A stretch of DNA of 64,000 nt from an uncultured Eubacteriales bacterium (lineage in GTDB: Bacteria; Bacillota; Clostridia; Lachnospirales; Lachnospiraceae), in the NCBI GenBank assembly GCA_949283695.1, contig CASDTX010000046.1:62001-126000 (forward strand). Direction: 5' to 3'. The translations under genes were made by a program, and so were the position numbers. Numbering within the stretch: the first letter of the stretch is position 1; each line of letters begins with the position of its first letter. Below the pieces are notes generated by a model, which made no database searches, was not told the origin of the DNA, and saw nothing but the letters and a program-made list of their open reading frames with translations. This document shows positions 54,205-62,721 of this stretch, in pieces.

Positions 54205-54578
54205 GATTTTCCCCCTTTATCTTTTATTGTTTCTTGCATCATCTTCAGTGTTTCTTCGCTGCTGAATCCAAGGCTGTGCATCTGCGTCAGAAAACTGCTG
54301 ATATGTTCGCCTGCCAGATCGGCTTTCATCCTGTCGAGGAGTTCCGCGTCGTCAGTAATGAAGCGTCCGCTTGTCCTCTGAGAATGGACAAGCCCGCTCC
54401 GCTCGAGCTCGGAGAGTGCCTTCTGCATTGTATTCGGATTGACTGCGGCGTCCAGGGCAAGGTCGCGCACGGACGGGAGCTTATCGCCTGGCTTGTATAC
54501 ACCGGATATGATATCGTGCTGAATCCGTTCCATCAGCTGTGCATAGATAGGACGTCCATTATCCAGATCCCATGGCAT
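54201..54578 (-). CDS. GntR-family regulator, YtrA subfamily
   Basis: The 125-residue protein has a GntR winged helix (IYAQLMERIQHDIISGVYKPGDKLPSVRDLALDAAVNPNTMQKALSELERSGLV, of which GDKLPSVRDLALDAAVNPNT is the core) and a short C-terminal helical tail, the layout of the YtrA group. GAGGTGATGAA lies before ATG 54578. It is the first gene of the operon. A perfect 20-bp palindrome lies just downstream of its -10 box at 54657-54676, so it very probably represses its own operon. Confidence 0.9.
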   Translation of the reverse strand: MPWDLDNGRPIYAQLMERIQHDIISGVYKPGDKLPSVRDLALDAAVNPNTMQKALSELERSGLVHSQRTSGRFITDDAELLDRMKADLAGEHISSFLTQMHSLGFSSEETLKMMQETIKDKGGKS

Positions 54579-54602
54579 TTCATCACCTCAATTTCTGTTT
54601 TG

Positions 54603-54652
54603 AAGGACCGCCTTCGGCGGTCCTTACAGGGCGCGGCATATGCCGCGCCCTG
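54603..54652. other. Two adjacent perfect palindromes in the leader of the GntR operon
   Basis: AAGGACCGCC-TTC-GGCGGTCCTT (54603-54625) and a 26-bp palindrome with arm CAGGGCGCGGCAT (54627-54652). Both would form strong hairpins in the leader RNA between the operator and the ribosome binding site. Neither has a T-run on the coding strand. Confidence 0.85.
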
Positions 54653-54656
54653 TAAC

Positions 54657-54676
54657 TGTATTATATATATAATACA
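54657..54676. promoter_or_regulatory. Palindromic operator of the GntR operon
   Basis: TGTATTATATATATAATACA is a perfect 20-bp palindrome located directly downstream of the -10 box. This is a typical place for a GntR/YtrA operator. Confidence 0.7.
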
Positions 54677-54705
54677 ATAATAAGTTGATGAAAGTGTTAT
54701 GTCAA
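54677..54705 (-). promoter_or_regulatory. Sigma-A promoter of the GntR operon
   Basis: On the minus strand, TTGACA (54705-54700), 17 bp and TATTAT (54682-54677). Confidence 0.8.
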
Positions 54706-54740
54706 GGTTTTGACGGAAATTAACAAAAATAACACATCTG

Positions 54741-55655
54741 TTACAGGCTGGCCGCCTCGTTGTCTCTGATAATTTTCTCTTTCATTTCAGGGTCGAAAAT
54801 CCCTTCCCGAAGCATTGCGATCTCGTATTTGTACGGTGCGTAAGATTTCTTTGGATTCCCCGGGGACGGGATATACGGGGTTTCCAGAATTTTAGGAATG
54901 TGTTGAAAGTCCGGATGGTGAACAATGGCATTGACAGCGTCGAAGCCGATCTGTCCGAAGCCGATATTTTCATGGCGGTCTTTGCGGGCGCCGGGCACAT
55001 TTTTGCTGTCGTTAATATGAAAGACCGCGATCTGGTCCCTGCCGATGGTCCGGTCAAATTCTTCCATGACATCGTCAAAATGCCGGATGATATCATAGCC
55101 GCTGTCACTGGTATGGCAGGTGTCAAAGCACACCCGCAGCTTGTCATTGCAGCGGACTCCATCGTAGATCCGTGCCAGTTCTTCGAAGGAACAGCCGATC
55201 TCAGATCCCTTGCCGGCCATGGTTTCCAGAGCGATGCAGCAGTCTGTGTCCGGGGTCAGCACCTCATTCAGTCCCTTGATGATCTGCGCGGTTCCGGCCT
55301 GGATGCCTGCGCCTACATGGGCTCCGGGATGCAGGATCAGAGTGTGGCTGCGGCAGCTGACGGTCCGGTCGATTTCTTTCGCCAGGAATTCAACGGCAAG
55401 CGTGAAGGTTTCCGGTTTTACAGAATTTCCAAGGTTAATGATATAGGGGGCATGGACGATGATCTCCTGGATGCCGTGCTGCTTCATATACTCCCAGGCA
55501 GGAGCAATGTTCAGTTCGCTGATCTCTTTCCTGCGCGTGTTCTGCGGTGCGCCGGTGTAGAACATAAATGTATCTGCACCGTAAGATACGGCTTCTTTTG
55601 CGGATCCAAGCAGCATCTCTTTGCCGCTCATGCCGACGTGTGAACCGATGATCAT
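54741..55655 (-). CDS. nfo: Endonuclease IV
   Basis: This 304-residue zinc enzyme cuts DNA at abasic sites in base excision repair. It begins [21 protein letters not shown] and has the metal-site blocks [80 protein letters not shown] in part as [20 protein letters not shown], and ILETPYIPS. The best start is ATG 55655 with AAAGGAAG upstream. The frame is open for 71 more codons, but that part shows no relation to the family. It is a single-gene unit. Confidence 0.95.
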   Translation of the reverse strand: MIIGSHVGMSGKEMLLGSAKEAVSYGADTFMFYTGAPQNTRRKEISELNIAPAWEYMKQHGIQEIIVHAPYIINLGNSVKPETFTLAVEFLAKEIDRTVSCRSHTLILHPGAHVGAGIQAGTAQIIKGLNEVLTPDTDCCIALETMAGKGSEIGCSFEELARIYDGVRCNDKLRVCFDTCHTSDSGYDIIRHFDDVMEEFDRTIGRDQIAVFHINDSKNVPGARKDRHENIGFGQIGFDAVNAIVHHPDFQHIPKILETPYIPSPGNPKKSYAPYKYEIAMLREGIFDPEMKEKIIRDNEAASL

Positions 55656-55872
55656 AGTATTCTTCCTTTCCAAATAAAAGTAATCCCAAATAAAAGGAAT
55701 CTCATCGGCGGGCAGATGGCAAATCATTTGAAACCATGCGGCCATCTGTACACCGACGCTGACTATTATAAAATGAAAGCTACAGAAGTGCAACCAAACT
55801 GTGTATTTCTGTGTGCTTCTTGTGATTGCTGCCGCGGTGCTGCTCGTGAAAGGGTGTCCGGCGAACAAGAAC

Positions 55873-56035
55873 GCAGCAGTTCAGCCCGTGCCATTCGCAA
55901 AGCCGCACTGACGTGCTAACTGCGGCTGCTCCGCTCCTTTGCTCATGAACTGGCACTCAGCACATCTGCCTGTCAGCCGTCGGATTCTTATGCAAGCATA
56001 AATCCGTCTTCTGACGCAGATGGCTGAATTGATAC
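55873..56035 (+). repeat. Full-length copy of the CAGTTCAG dispersed repeat (163 bp)
   Basis: It begins with CAGTTCAG at 55877-55884 and ends CTGAATTGATAC (56024-56035). The interior is nearly identical to 32005-32167, including CTCATGAACTGGC and TCCGTCTTCTGACGCAGATG. It fills much of the 559-bp gap between nfo and the peptidase gene. The rest of that gap holds a run of eight C (56054-56061), the -10 box TATACT (56085-56090) of the next gene, and otherwise nothing I recognise. Confidence 0.85.
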
Positions 56036-56084
56036 ACAAGAACCTGTGCTGCGCCCCCCCCTTTTAAAGTTTTTCGGTTAGTGT

Positions 56085-56090
56085 TATACT
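56085..56090 (+). promoter_or_regulatory. -10 box upstream of the M16C peptidase gene
   Basis: TATACT lies 125 bp before ATG 56215. No good -35 is seen 17 bp upstream, where a TTTTAAA stretch lies next to the C-run. Confidence 0.35.
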
Positions 56091-56214
56091 AGAGTCACGC
56101 TTTGTGCGCAGGAGACGAGAGGATCCCTTCCGGCGCATGGACTCAGGCGGAACGAAGAAGCGGTGAAACGGATGTCAGAAGATCCGTTTTAGAACCAGGA
56201 CAAGGAGACAGAGT

Positions 56215-59154
56215 ATGAGTATCTATGATCTGAAAGCATACGAATTGGTACACGAAGAGGAACTGAAAGATTTGAAATCCATGGGAATTCTGCTGAAACA
56301 CAGAAAGAGCGGAGCCAGGGTTCTGCTGATGGAAAACGATGACGAGAACAAAGTGTTTGCCATCGGTTTTCGGACGCCGCCTTCAGACAGTACAGGCGTG
56401 CCCCATATTATGGAACATTCCGTTCTGTGCGGATCCAGAGAATTCCCGGTGAAGGATCCGTTTGTAGAACTGGTAAAAGGATCTCTGAATACATTTTTAA
56501 ATGCTATGACGTATCCGGATAAGACGGTGTATCCTGTGGCCAGCTGCAATGACAAGGATTTCCAGAATCTGATGCATGTGTATATGGACGCTGTATTTTA
56601 TCCGAACATTTATCTGAGCGACAAGACATTCCGCCAGGAAGGGTGGAGCTATAAGCTGAGTGATGCGGATGCAGATCTTGAGATCAGCGGCGTGGTATAT
56701 AATGAGATGAAAGGAGCGTTCTCTTCTCCGGAGGGCGTGCTGGACCGGGTGATTCTGAACTCACTATTCCCGGATACATCCTATGCAAATGAGTCCGGAG
56801 GGGACCCGGAAGTGATCCCGGAGCTGACTTATGAGCAATTCCTTGATTTCCACAGGACGTATTATCATCCGTCCAACAGCTATATCTATCTGTATGGGGA
56901 TATGGACATGGAAGAGAAGCTGAGATGGCTGGACGAGAATTATCTCTCAGACTTCGATGAGATCCAGGTGGATTCGAAGATTCAGTATCAGAAACCATTC
57001 GCTGAGATGCGGGAAATCGTGCAGGAATATTCCATAGCAAGCGATGAAAAGGAAGAAGACAATACCTACCTTTCGTATAACAAAGTGATCGGTACATCCC
57101 TGGATGAGAAACTGTATCTGGCGTTTCAGATTCTGGATTATGCGCTGCTGTCTGCGCCGGGTGCGCCTCTTAAGAAGGCGCTGCTGGATGCAGGAATTGG
57201 CAAAGACATTATGGGATCCTATGATAACGGTGTGTATCAGCCGATTTTCTCGGTCATTGCGAAAAATGCAAATCTGGAACAGAAAGAAGCATTCATTCAG
57301 GTGATCGAGGATACTCTTCGGGGAATTGCAGAGAATGGCGTGGACCAGAAGGCACTGCGGGCCGGACTCAACTACTATGAATTTCGCTTCCGCGAGGCAG
57401 ATTTCGGCAACTATCCAAGAGGACTGATGTATGGACTTCAGTTGTTTGACAGCTGGCTTTATGACGATGAGAAGCCGTTTATTCATATGCAGGCCATCCC
57501 TACATTTGAATTTCTGAAAGGACAGGTAGGGACAGGATATTTTGAGAACCTGATCAGAGAATACCTGCTGGACAACACCCACGGGGCAGTCGTAATCATC
57601 CGGCCCGAACGCGGAAGGACGGCCCGCATGGATAAAGAACTCGCAGAGAAATTGCGCACATATAAGGAGAGTCTGTCAGAAGAGGCCATTGAAGAACTCG
57701 TGCGGTCCACCAGGGAACTGGAAGCTTACCAGGAAGAGGAATCTTCTCCGGAAGATCTGGCCAGGATTCCGGTGCTGAGCCGGGATGATATCTCCCGGGA
57801 CATCGCACCGGTCTGCAATACAGAGATGGAGGCAGAAGGAGTGCGGATGGTGCATCACAATGTAGAAACAAACGGCATCGGATATGCTGCCCTTCTGTTT
57901 GATCTGTCTGGTATCGAAGAAGAACTGCTTCCTTATGTAGGGATCCTCCAGAGCGTACTAGGGATTATTGATACAACGAATTATGAGTATGGGGAGCTGT
58001 TCAATGAAATCAACATCCATACAGGAGGAATCGGCACTTCTCTGGAGCTGTATCCGGATGTGACTAAGGTGAAGGAAAAGGAATTCCGCGCTACATTTGA
58101 AATTAAGGGAAAGGCTCTGTATCCGGAGATGGATATTCTTTTCCAAATGATGAGAGAGATTCTGATGGAGTCTAAGCTGGAGGATGAGAAACGGCTGAAA
58201 GAGATCCTCTCCATGCTGAAATCCCGTCTTGCCATGTCGTTCCTTTCATCCGGGCATACGACGGCAGCGCTGCGTGCCTTATCCTACACCTCGCCGATCG
58301 CCAAGTTCAAGGACGACACAGACGGCATCGGTTTCTACGAAGTAGTGAAAGAGATGGAAGAAAAGTTCGAAGAGCATAAGGAAGAGCTGATCCGGAAGCT
58401 AAAAGAGATCTCCGCAAGAATCTTCCGCGCAGATCATATGATGATCAGCTATACATCCGCGGAGGAGGGGCTGGCGCCTATGAAGGCTGCGTTTAGCACT
58501 GTCAGAAACGGGCTTAACACAGATTCCGCCGGGGCAGACAGTTCCGCGGATGCCAGATGCATTCTCCACTGCCGGAAACGCAATGAAGGGTTCAAGACAT
58601 CTTCGAAGGTACAGTACGTGGCAAGAGCTGGGAACTTTATCGACGGCGGAGCTGAGTATACGGGGGCGCTTCAGATCCTGAAAGTAATCTTAAGCTATGA
58701 CTACCTGTGGCAGAATATCCGAGTCAAGGGCGGCGCCTATGGCTGCATGAGTAGTTTTAACCGAATCGGAGAAGGATATCTGATCTCCTACCGGGATCCC
58801 AATCTGGAGAAAACAATGGAAATTTACGAAGGAGTCGTAGAATATCTGGAAAACTTCCATGTAGATGACCGAGATATGAACAAGTTCATTATCGGCACCA
58901 TCAGCAACATTGACCGGCCGATGAATCCGGCGGCCAAAGGAAACCGTTCCATGAACTTGTATATGAATCATGTATCAGAAGAGATGATCCAGAAAGAGAG
59001 AGAACAGATCCTGACGGCAGACCAGAACGATATCCGGGCATTGGCAGACGTACTGCGGGCGATGCTGAAGGAAGAACTGGTCTGCGTGATCGGCAGCGAA
59101 GAAAAGATCGAAGAAGCGAAAGAAATGTTTATGGAAGTGAGAACATTAAGCTGA
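56215..59154 (+). CDS. M16C-family zinc peptidase (presequence-protease type)
   Basis: The 979-residue protein has four insulinase-type domains. The inverted zinc motif HIMEH lies at 64-68 in GVPHIMEHSVLCGSREFPVKDP, part shown, with the distal Glu further on near EISGVVYNEMKGAFSSPE. The later regions (LNTFLNAMTYPDKTVYPVAS, NFIDGGAEYTGALQILKVILSYDYLW in part as VILSYDYLW) match the M16C group of presequence proteases and falcilysin. There is no signal peptide, so it probably degrades short peptides in the cytoplasm. ATG 56215 follows AAGGAGAC. Length is normal for the family. Confidence 0.94.
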   Translation: MSIYDLKAYELVHEEELKDLKSMGILLKHRKSGARVLLMENDDENKVFAIGFRTPPSDSTGVPHIMEHSVLCGSREFPVKDPFVELVKGSLNTFLNAMTYPDKTVYPVASCNDKDFQNLMHVYMDAVFYPNIYLSDKTFRQEGWSYKLSDADADLEISGVVYNEMKGAFSSPEGVLDRVILNSLFPDTSYANESGGDPEVIPELTYEQFLDFHRTYYHPSNSYIYLYGDMDMEEKLRWLDENYLSDFDEIQVDSKIQYQKPFAEMREIVQEYSIASDEKEEDNTYLSYNKVIGTSLDEKLYLAFQILDYALLSAPGAPLKKALLDAGIGKDIMGSYDNGVYQPIFSVIAKNANLEQKEAFIQVIEDTLRGIAENGVDQKALRAGLNYYEFRFREADFGNYPRGLMYGLQLFDSWLYDDEKPFIHMQAIPTFEFLKGQVGTGYFENLIREYLLDNTHGAVVIIRPERGRTARMDKELAEKLRTYKESLSEEAIEELVRSTRELEAYQEEESSPEDLARIPVLSRDDISRDIAPVCNTEMEAEGVRMVHHNVETNGIGYAALLFDLSGIEEELLPYVGILQSVLGIIDTTNYEYGELFNEINIHTGGIGTSLELYPDVTKVKEKEFRATFEIKGKALYPEMDILFQMMREILMESKLEDEKRLKEILSMLKSRLAMSFLSSGHTTAALRALSYTSPIAKFKDDTDGIGFYEVVKEMEEKFEEHKEELIRKLKEISARIFRADHMMISYTSAEEGLAPMKAAFSTVRNGLNTDSAGADSSADARCILHCRKRNEGFKTSSKVQYVARAGNFIDGGAEYTGALQILKVILSYDYLWQNIRVKGGAYGCMSSFNRIGEGYLISYRDPNLEKTMEIYEGVVEYLENFHVDDRDMNKFIIGTISNIDRPMNPAAKGNRSMNLYMNHVSEEMIQKEREQILTADQNDIRALADVLRAMLKEELVCVIGSEEKIEEAKEMFMEVRTLS

Positions 59155-59168
59155 TTGTCAGAATATTT

Positions 59169-59240
59169 GCTTCAAAAGTGACAGGCACCGATGCAAAGGG
59201 GACAGGCACTTTTGAAGCGGCACTTTTGAAGCACTTTTGA
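59169..59240. repeat. GACAGGCAC repeat cluster upstream of era
   Basis: GCTTCAAAAGTG (59169-59180) and CACTTTTGAAGC (59207-59218) are inverted arms around two GACAGGCAC cores. Two extra CACTTTTGAAG units follow. The cluster reaches almost to the era ribosome binding site. Confidence 0.8.
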
Positions 59241-59253
59241 AAAAGGAGTACGT

Positions 59254-60153
59254 ATGAAAGAGAATTTTAAATCTGGTTTTGTCACTTTGATCGGCAGACC
59301 GAATGTGGGGAAATCTACTTTGATGAATCATCTGATCGGCCAGAAGATTGCGATTACATCGAACAAGCCGCAGACGACTCGGAATCGGATTCAGACTGTC
59401 CTGACAACGGAGGAAGGACAGATTGTCTTTGTGGATACTCCGGGGATTCACAAGGCGAAGAACAAGCTTGGCGAGTATATGGTAACGATTGCGGAGCGTT
59501 CGCTGAATGAGGTGGATGTCGTGCTCTGGCTTGTGGAGCCTACGACATTTATCGGAGCTGGGGAGCGGCATATTATTGAACAGCTTAAGAGAGTGAAGAC
59601 TCCGGTCATCCTTGTGATTAACAAGATCGATACGGTGAAGCGGGAAGAGGTGCTGCCGGCCATTGATATCTACCGAAAGGAGTATGATTTCATGGAGATC
59701 GTGCCTGTATCTGCGAGGAGCGGGGATAATACGGATGAGCTTGTGAAAGTGATTTTGAAGTATCTTCCGTATGGCCCCAAGTTTTATGACGAGGATACGG
59801 TTACGGATCAGCCGGAGCGGCAGATTGTGGCAGAGCTGATCCGGGAGAAGGCGCTCCACAGCCTGAATGAAGAGATCCCCCATGGGATCGCGGTGGCGAT
59901 TGACCGCATGAAAATGGAGAAAAAGGTGATGCATATCGACGCTACGATCATTTGTGAGCGGGATTCTCATAAGGGGATTATTATTGGAAAGCAGGGAAGT
60001 ATGCTTAAAAAGATCGGAAGTACGGCCAGATACGAAATCGAACGTCTTCTGGACTGCAAAGTGAATCTGAAACTATGGGTAAAGGTACAGAAGAACTGGA
60101 GGGACAGTGATTACCTGATGAAGAACTTCGGATATCATGAGGATGAGATCTAG
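59254..60153 (+). CDS. era: GTPase Era
   Basis: The 299-residue GTPase helps 30S ribosome assembly by binding 16S rRNA. G1 is GRPNVGKST, G3 is DTPG in FVDTPGIHKAKN, and G4 is NKID. The C-terminal KH domain has GIIIGKQGSMLKKIG and ends WVKVQKNWRDSDYLMKNFGY. AAAAAGGAG precedes ATG 59254. It is followed by a yqzL-like gene and recO, the Bacillota order. Confidence 0.98.
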   Translation: MKENFKSGFVTLIGRPNVGKSTLMNHLIGQKIAITSNKPQTTRNRIQTVLTTEEGQIVFVDTPGIHKAKNKLGEYMVTIAERSLNEVDVVLWLVEPTTFIGAGERHIIEQLKRVKTPVILVINKIDTVKREEVLPAIDIYRKEYDFMEIVPVSARSGDNTDELVKVILKYLPYGPKFYDEDTVTDQPERQIVAELIREKALHSLNEEIPHGIAVAIDRMKMEKKVMHIDATIICERDSHKGIIIGKQGSMLKKIGSTARYEIERLLDCKVNLKLWVKVQKNWRDSDYLMKNFGYHEDEI

Positions 60154-60356
60154 GCTGGAAAGAACCGTTGTCAAGGCTTTGCTGATAAAATGATCTGGTA
60201 TTTTTTACGCAGTATACAGCCCGGGGAATCGGACAACCTATTTTTATAGAATCGTCCACATGTCAGTGGAAAAAGCGGGCATGATGTATTTCTTATTTTC
60301 AGATAAATGGAAGAGAAGATACAGCTGCCTGAGATCACGTAAGAAGAGGTGAGCCG

Positions 60357-60587
60357 ATGAATGGAATATACTGGGAACGGTTTCTGTCAACCGGGAAAAT
60401 CGATGATTATCTGAACTACAAGAACAGCGAGGCAGACAGCGGGAGCAGCAAGACAGACAGAAGGAACAATGAGGCGGGCACAAGAGACGGCCGGACGGAA
60501 ACGCAGATGAACGGCAGAAAGGATGGAAGTGAATCAGATCGTACTGACAGGCATGGTGCTGTCTACCATGCCGGTAGGAGAATATGA
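60357..60587 (+). CDS. yqzL: YqzL-like small protein
   Basis: The 76-residue ORF begins MNGIYWERFLSTGKIDDYLNYK. This fits the YqzL pattern (Trp, Phe, TG, then D-YL-K) of the short protein found between era and recO in Bacillus. The remaining 50 residues are charged and low-complexity, and the last 65 nt overlap recO. AAGAGGTGAG lies before ATG 60357. Function is unknown. The combination of N-terminal motif, ribosome site and gene order makes it a real gene, though the tail may be poorly conserved. Confidence 0.7.
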   Translation: MNGIYWERFLSTGKIDDYLNYKNSEADSGSSKTDRRNNEAGTRDGRTETQMNGRKDGSESDRTDRHGAVYHAGRRI

Positions 60588-61269
60588 CCGGCGGGTGGTC
60601 ATACTGACAAAAGAACAAGGAAAGATCTCGGCGTTCGCCCGGGGCGCAAGGCGTCCGAACAGTCCGCTCATGGGAGCGGTGAATCCCTTTTCATTCGGAG
60701 AATTTACCATGTATGAAGGCCGAACTTCTTATACGATACAGTCTGCGGATATCAAGAATTATTTTGCAGAGCTTCGGGGGGATATGATTGGCGCTTATTA
60801 TGGGTTTTATTTTCTCGAATTTGCGGATTATTATACGAAAGAGTTTAATGATGAGAGAGAAATGCTGAAACTCCTGTATCAGACGCTCCGGGCACTGCTT
60901 AATCCACACATACCGAATCTTCTGATCCGCTACATATTTGAACTGAAAGCTCTGACGATCAACGGACAGGCACCGCAGGTGTTTCAGTGTATTGTCTGTG
61001 GGGATAAGAACCGGCCGGCTGTGTTCAGCGCGGCGAAAGGCGGAATGGTATGCAGGGAATGCGACCGTAACATAACGGACGGGATGATTCTGGATCATTC
61101 TACATTGTATACGATGCAGTATATAGAGAGCAGCGGAATCGAGAAACTGTATACATTTACTGTGACGGAACAGGTCCTGGAACAGCTGGGAAAGGTCTTG
61201 GAACGGTTAAATAAAATCTATGTGGGGAAAACGTTTAAGTCTCTGGAAATTCTGGAGACGCTGCTGTGA
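60523..61269 (+). CDS. recO: DNA repair protein RecO
   Basis: The 248-residue protein helps RecA loading in gap repair. It has the N-terminal OB fold (QIVLTGMVLSTMPVGEYDRRVVILTKEQGKISAFARGARRP, part: GEYDRRVVILTKEQGKISAF), the middle helical part, and a zinc site with CIVCGDKNRP and CRECDRN. ATG 60523 is close to AAAGG. A GTG at 60529, two codons later, is better spaced, so the start could be there. It overlaps the yqzL-like gene. Confidence 0.94.
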   Translation: MEVNQIVLTGMVLSTMPVGEYDRRVVILTKEQGKISAFARGARRPNSPLMGAVNPFSFGEFTMYEGRTSYTIQSADIKNYFAELRGDMIGAYYGFYFLEFADYYTKEFNDEREMLKLLYQTLRALLNPHIPNLLIRYIFELKALTINGQAPQVFQCIVCGDKNRPAVFSAAKGGMVCRECDRNITDGMILDHSTLYTMQYIESSGIEKLYTFTVTEQVLEQLGKVLERLNKIYVGKTFKSLEILETLL

Positions 61270-61331
61270 GGCTGCGGAAAAGTATGGCTGAACAGTAACT
61301 TGTGATTCACAGAGTGCAGTCGGTTTTCCAC

Positions 61332-61360
61332 TTGACAAATGCCTCTTGTAAGGGTACGAT
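61332..61360 (+). promoter_or_regulatory. Sigma-A promoter of the binding-lipoprotein gene
   Basis: TTGACA (61332-61337), 17 bp and TACGAT (61355-61360), 36 bp before ATG 61396. Confidence 0.75.
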
Positions 61361-61395
61361 ATTACCATTAACATTTTAACGAGGAGGAAGGTATT

Positions 61396-62574
61396 ATGAA
61401 GATGTTAAAGAAAGCAGCAAGTCTGGCACTTGCGTCAGCCCTTGTATTTTCCTTGGCTGCATGCGGAAGTGACGGCGGAAACAGCGAGGGTACATCCGGC
61501 TCAGACACATTCAAGATCGGCGGAATCGGACCTACAACAGGCGATAACGCGATCTACGGAACAGCTGTTAAGAATGGAATTCAGCTGGCAGTGGATGAGA
61601 TTAATGCAGACGGAGGAATCAATGGAAAGCAGATTGAATATCAGTTTGAAGATGATGTATCTGATTCTGAGAAATCGGTCAATGCATACAATACCCTGAA
61701 AGACTGGGGAATGCAGATACTGGTTGGAACTGTTACCTCTTCACCGTGTGTAGCTGTTGTGGAGGAGACACACGCTGACAATCTGTTCCAGCTGACACCG
61801 TCCGCTACATCCGTGGATAGTATCCAGTATGACAATGCATTCCGTATGTGCTTCTCTGATCCTGGTCAGGGAGCAGCTTCTGCAGATTATATCTCAGAGC
61901 ATGAAATCGCACAGAAGATCGCGGTGATCTATAACAGCTCAGATCCCTATTCTTCTGGTATCTATCAGAAGTTCGCAGAGGAAGCTGGCGTGAAAGGGCT
62001 TGAGATCGTTGCGGCAGAGGCATTCACAGGAGACAGCAAGACGGACTTCTCTGTTCAGCTTCAGAAAGCAAAGGACGCAGGAGCAGAACTGGTATTTCTC
62101 CCGATTTATTATCAGGAGGCTTCCCTGATTCTTGCACAGGCAGATAAGATGGGATTTGAAACACAGTGGTTTGGATGCGACGGTATGGACGGACTTCTTG
62201 CACTGGAAGGCTTCGATGCGAGCCTTGCAGAGGGACTGATGTTCCTGACTCCTTTCACTGCAGACGCAGAGGATGAGGAGACACAGACATTTGTACAGAA
62301 GTTTGAAGAAGAGTTCGGCGATACACCGAACCAGTTCGCAGCAGATGCTTATGACTGTATCTATGTAATCAAAGCAGCGGCTGAGAAGGCAGATGTGACA
62401 CCGGATATGAGCGTTTCAGATCTGTGTGACGCACTGAAGGGCGCTATGACAGAGATCAGCGTTGACTGTCTGACAGGAAAGCAGATCACCTGGGGCGATG
62501 ACGGCGAGCCGTCGAAAGAGCCGATCGTTGTTGTTGTTGAGCAGGGCGTATATAAGATCCTTCAGGAAGACTAA
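61396..62574 (+). CDS. Branched-chain-amino-acid-type ABC substrate-binding lipoprotein
   Basis: The 392-residue protein has a signal peptide with lipobox LAAC (Cys22 or so) followed by a Gly/Ser linker, then a LivJ/LivK-type type I binding fold (FKIGGIGPTTGDNAIYGTAVKNGIQLAVDEINADGGINGKQIEY, part: GGIGPTTGDNAIYGTAVKNG). The segment QLTPSATSVD is the usual ligand-binding strand. It likely binds an amino acid or small amide. No liv permease or ATPase gene adjoins in this window, and a strong terminator follows, so it is an orphan binding protein here. GAGGAGGAAGG precedes ATG 61396. Confidence 0.88.
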   Translation: MKMLKKAASLALASALVFSLAACGSDGGNSEGTSGSDTFKIGGIGPTTGDNAIYGTAVKNGIQLAVDEINADGGINGKQIEYQFEDDVSDSEKSVNAYNTLKDWGMQILVGTVTSSPCVAVVEETHADNLFQLTPSATSVDSIQYDNAFRMCFSDPGQGAASADYISEHEIAQKIAVIYNSSDPYSSGIYQKFAEEAGVKGLEIVAAEAFTGDSKTDFSVQLQKAKDAGAELVFLPIYYQEASLILAQADKMGFETQWFGCDGMDGLLALEGFDASLAEGLMFLTPFTADAEDEETQTFVQKFEEEFGDTPNQFAADAYDCIYVIKAAAEKADVTPDMSVSDLCDALKGAMTEISVDCLTGKQITWGDDGEPSKEPIVVVVEQGVYKILQED

Positions 62575-62626
62575 AGCCAGATCAGAAGACAGCGATCTGT
62601 AAGATAGAGAGAAAGAACGATCAGAA

Positions 62627-62684
62627 AGAATGAAACAGGAAGCCATCACCGGACAGATGAGGTGATGGCTTCCTGTTTCATTCT
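62627..62684. terminator. 24-bp perfect-stem bidirectional terminator
   Basis: The left arm at 62627-62650 (containing GAAACAGGAAGCCATCACC) pairs perfectly with 62661-62684, with a 10-nt loop. It lies between convergent genes, the binding lipoprotein and topB, and can serve both. Confidence 0.85.
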
Positions 62685-62721
62685 ATACAAAAGTCTATCG
62701 GACCTGTCAAGTCTGCAGATG

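Noticed and set aside
55716..55919. Short plus-strand ORF of 67 codons upstream of the repeat at 55873
   Set aside because: It runs into the dispersed repeat, has no ribosome site and no similarity that I recognise.
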